From JBDSKH01 sp050245915 (lineage in GTDB: Bacteria > Actinomycetota > Actinomycetes > Actinomycetales > Microbacteriaceae), in NCBI GenBank assembly GCA_050245915.1, contig JBFWWZ010000043.1, positions 1-27,292 on the forward strand: a DNA stretch of 27,292 bases, in the 5' to 3' direction. The number at the start of each line of letters is the position of its first letter. The first letter of the stretch is position 1. Positions 27,003 through 27,292 of the stretch are shown one piece after another. Under the pieces are notes generated by a model. The model was not told the DNA's origin and ran no database searches. It was given only the letters and a program-made list of their open reading frames with translations. A program made the translations under genes and the position numbers.

Positions 27003-27292
27003 GCCCGGCGCAGGGCGGCCTGAGCCAGGCGCACAAGGGGATGCCCCTCCTCGAGGTGAAGAACCTCGAGGTCGGCTTCCAGACCTCCGACGGGCATGTC
27101 GCTGCCGTCCGCGACGTCAGCTTCGACGTCTTCCCCGGCGAGACCCTCGCCATCGTCGGCGAGTCCGGCTCGGGCAAGTCGACGACCGCGCACGCGATCA
27201 TCAACCTGCTGCCCGGCAGCGGCAAGATCACCGGCGGGCAGATCATGTTCTACGGTCGCGATCTCAGCAAGCTGAAGCGTGCCGAGATGGAG
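26999..27292 (+). CDS. oppD: Oligopeptide ABC transporter ATP-binding protein, N-terminal part
   Basis: The first 98 codons are in the window; the gene continues past the right edge. It begins MSPAQGGLSQAHKG and enters the ABC fold at LLEVKNLEVGFQTSDG. The Walker A loop GESGSGKST is at 54-62, followed by INLLPGSGKITGGQIMFYG, typical of OppD/DppD. The ATG at 26999 overlaps the oppC-like stop (ATGA). It would energise the transporter. A downstream OppF-like partner is expected but is outside the window. Confidence 0.93.
   Translation, partial: MSPAQGGLSQAHKGMPLLEVKNLEVGFQTSDGHVAAVRDVSFDVFPGETLAIVGESGSGKSTTAHAIINLLPGSGKITGGQIMFYGRDLSKLKRAEME

Overview
The window is high-GC, gene-dense DNA that reads like the chromosome of an actinobacterium, most likely a Microbacteriaceae member (Microbacterium-like). 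The reasons are the strong G/C third-position bias, frequent GTG starts, many 4-bp ATGA/GTGA overlaps, TAnnnT -10 boxes six to eight bases before start codons (leaderless mRNAs), a DUF222/HNH protein, and a glycine-riboswitch gcvT-H-P operon. The genus is inferred from style, not from a marker gene. No phage, insertion sequence, CRISPR, tRNA or rRNA is visible.

Region 1 (1-7225) is a carbohydrate-catabolic locus. A leftward pair (SDR dehydrogenase, then the first 25 codons of an SMP-30-type lactonase) diverges from a rightward operon of mutarotase-like epimerase, zinc-dependent dehydrogenase and an IolC-type kinase. A GntR/UTRA regulator faces this operon. A LysR regulator and an MmsA/IolA aldehyde dehydrogenase follow. 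IolC plus IolA, without other inositol genes in view, suggests that some sugar or polyol is fed into the lower inositol (2-deoxy-5-ketogluconate) route.

Region 2 (7226-16505) holds mostly independent genes: a Tat-exported phosphoesterase with a coupled membrane protein, a DEDDh exonuclease, a small-protein gene preceded by a 20-codon ORF with a very strong ribosome binding site, ychF, a DUF222-HNH protein, several small conserved-looking ORFs, a one-cysteine AhpD-like protein, and a LON-substrate-binding-domain gene coupled to two membrane-protein genes.

Region 3 (16502-22835) has an NAD-dependent epimerase diverging from a tandem glycine riboswitch and gcvT-gcvH-gcvP (glycine cleavage), then a convergent CPBP-type membrane protein whose gene lies downstream of a DCC thiol-oxidoreductase gene.

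Region 4 (23183-27292) is a peptide-type ABC transporter operon (oppA-like lipoprotein, oppB, oppC, start of oppD). It has a well-formed promoter, a 14-bp perfect palindrome and four ACGAT repeats upstream, and a strong hairpin between the binding-protein and permease genes.

Space between genes is minimal. Several convergent pairs overlap at their stop codons, and no gene-free stretch exceeds 300 bases.
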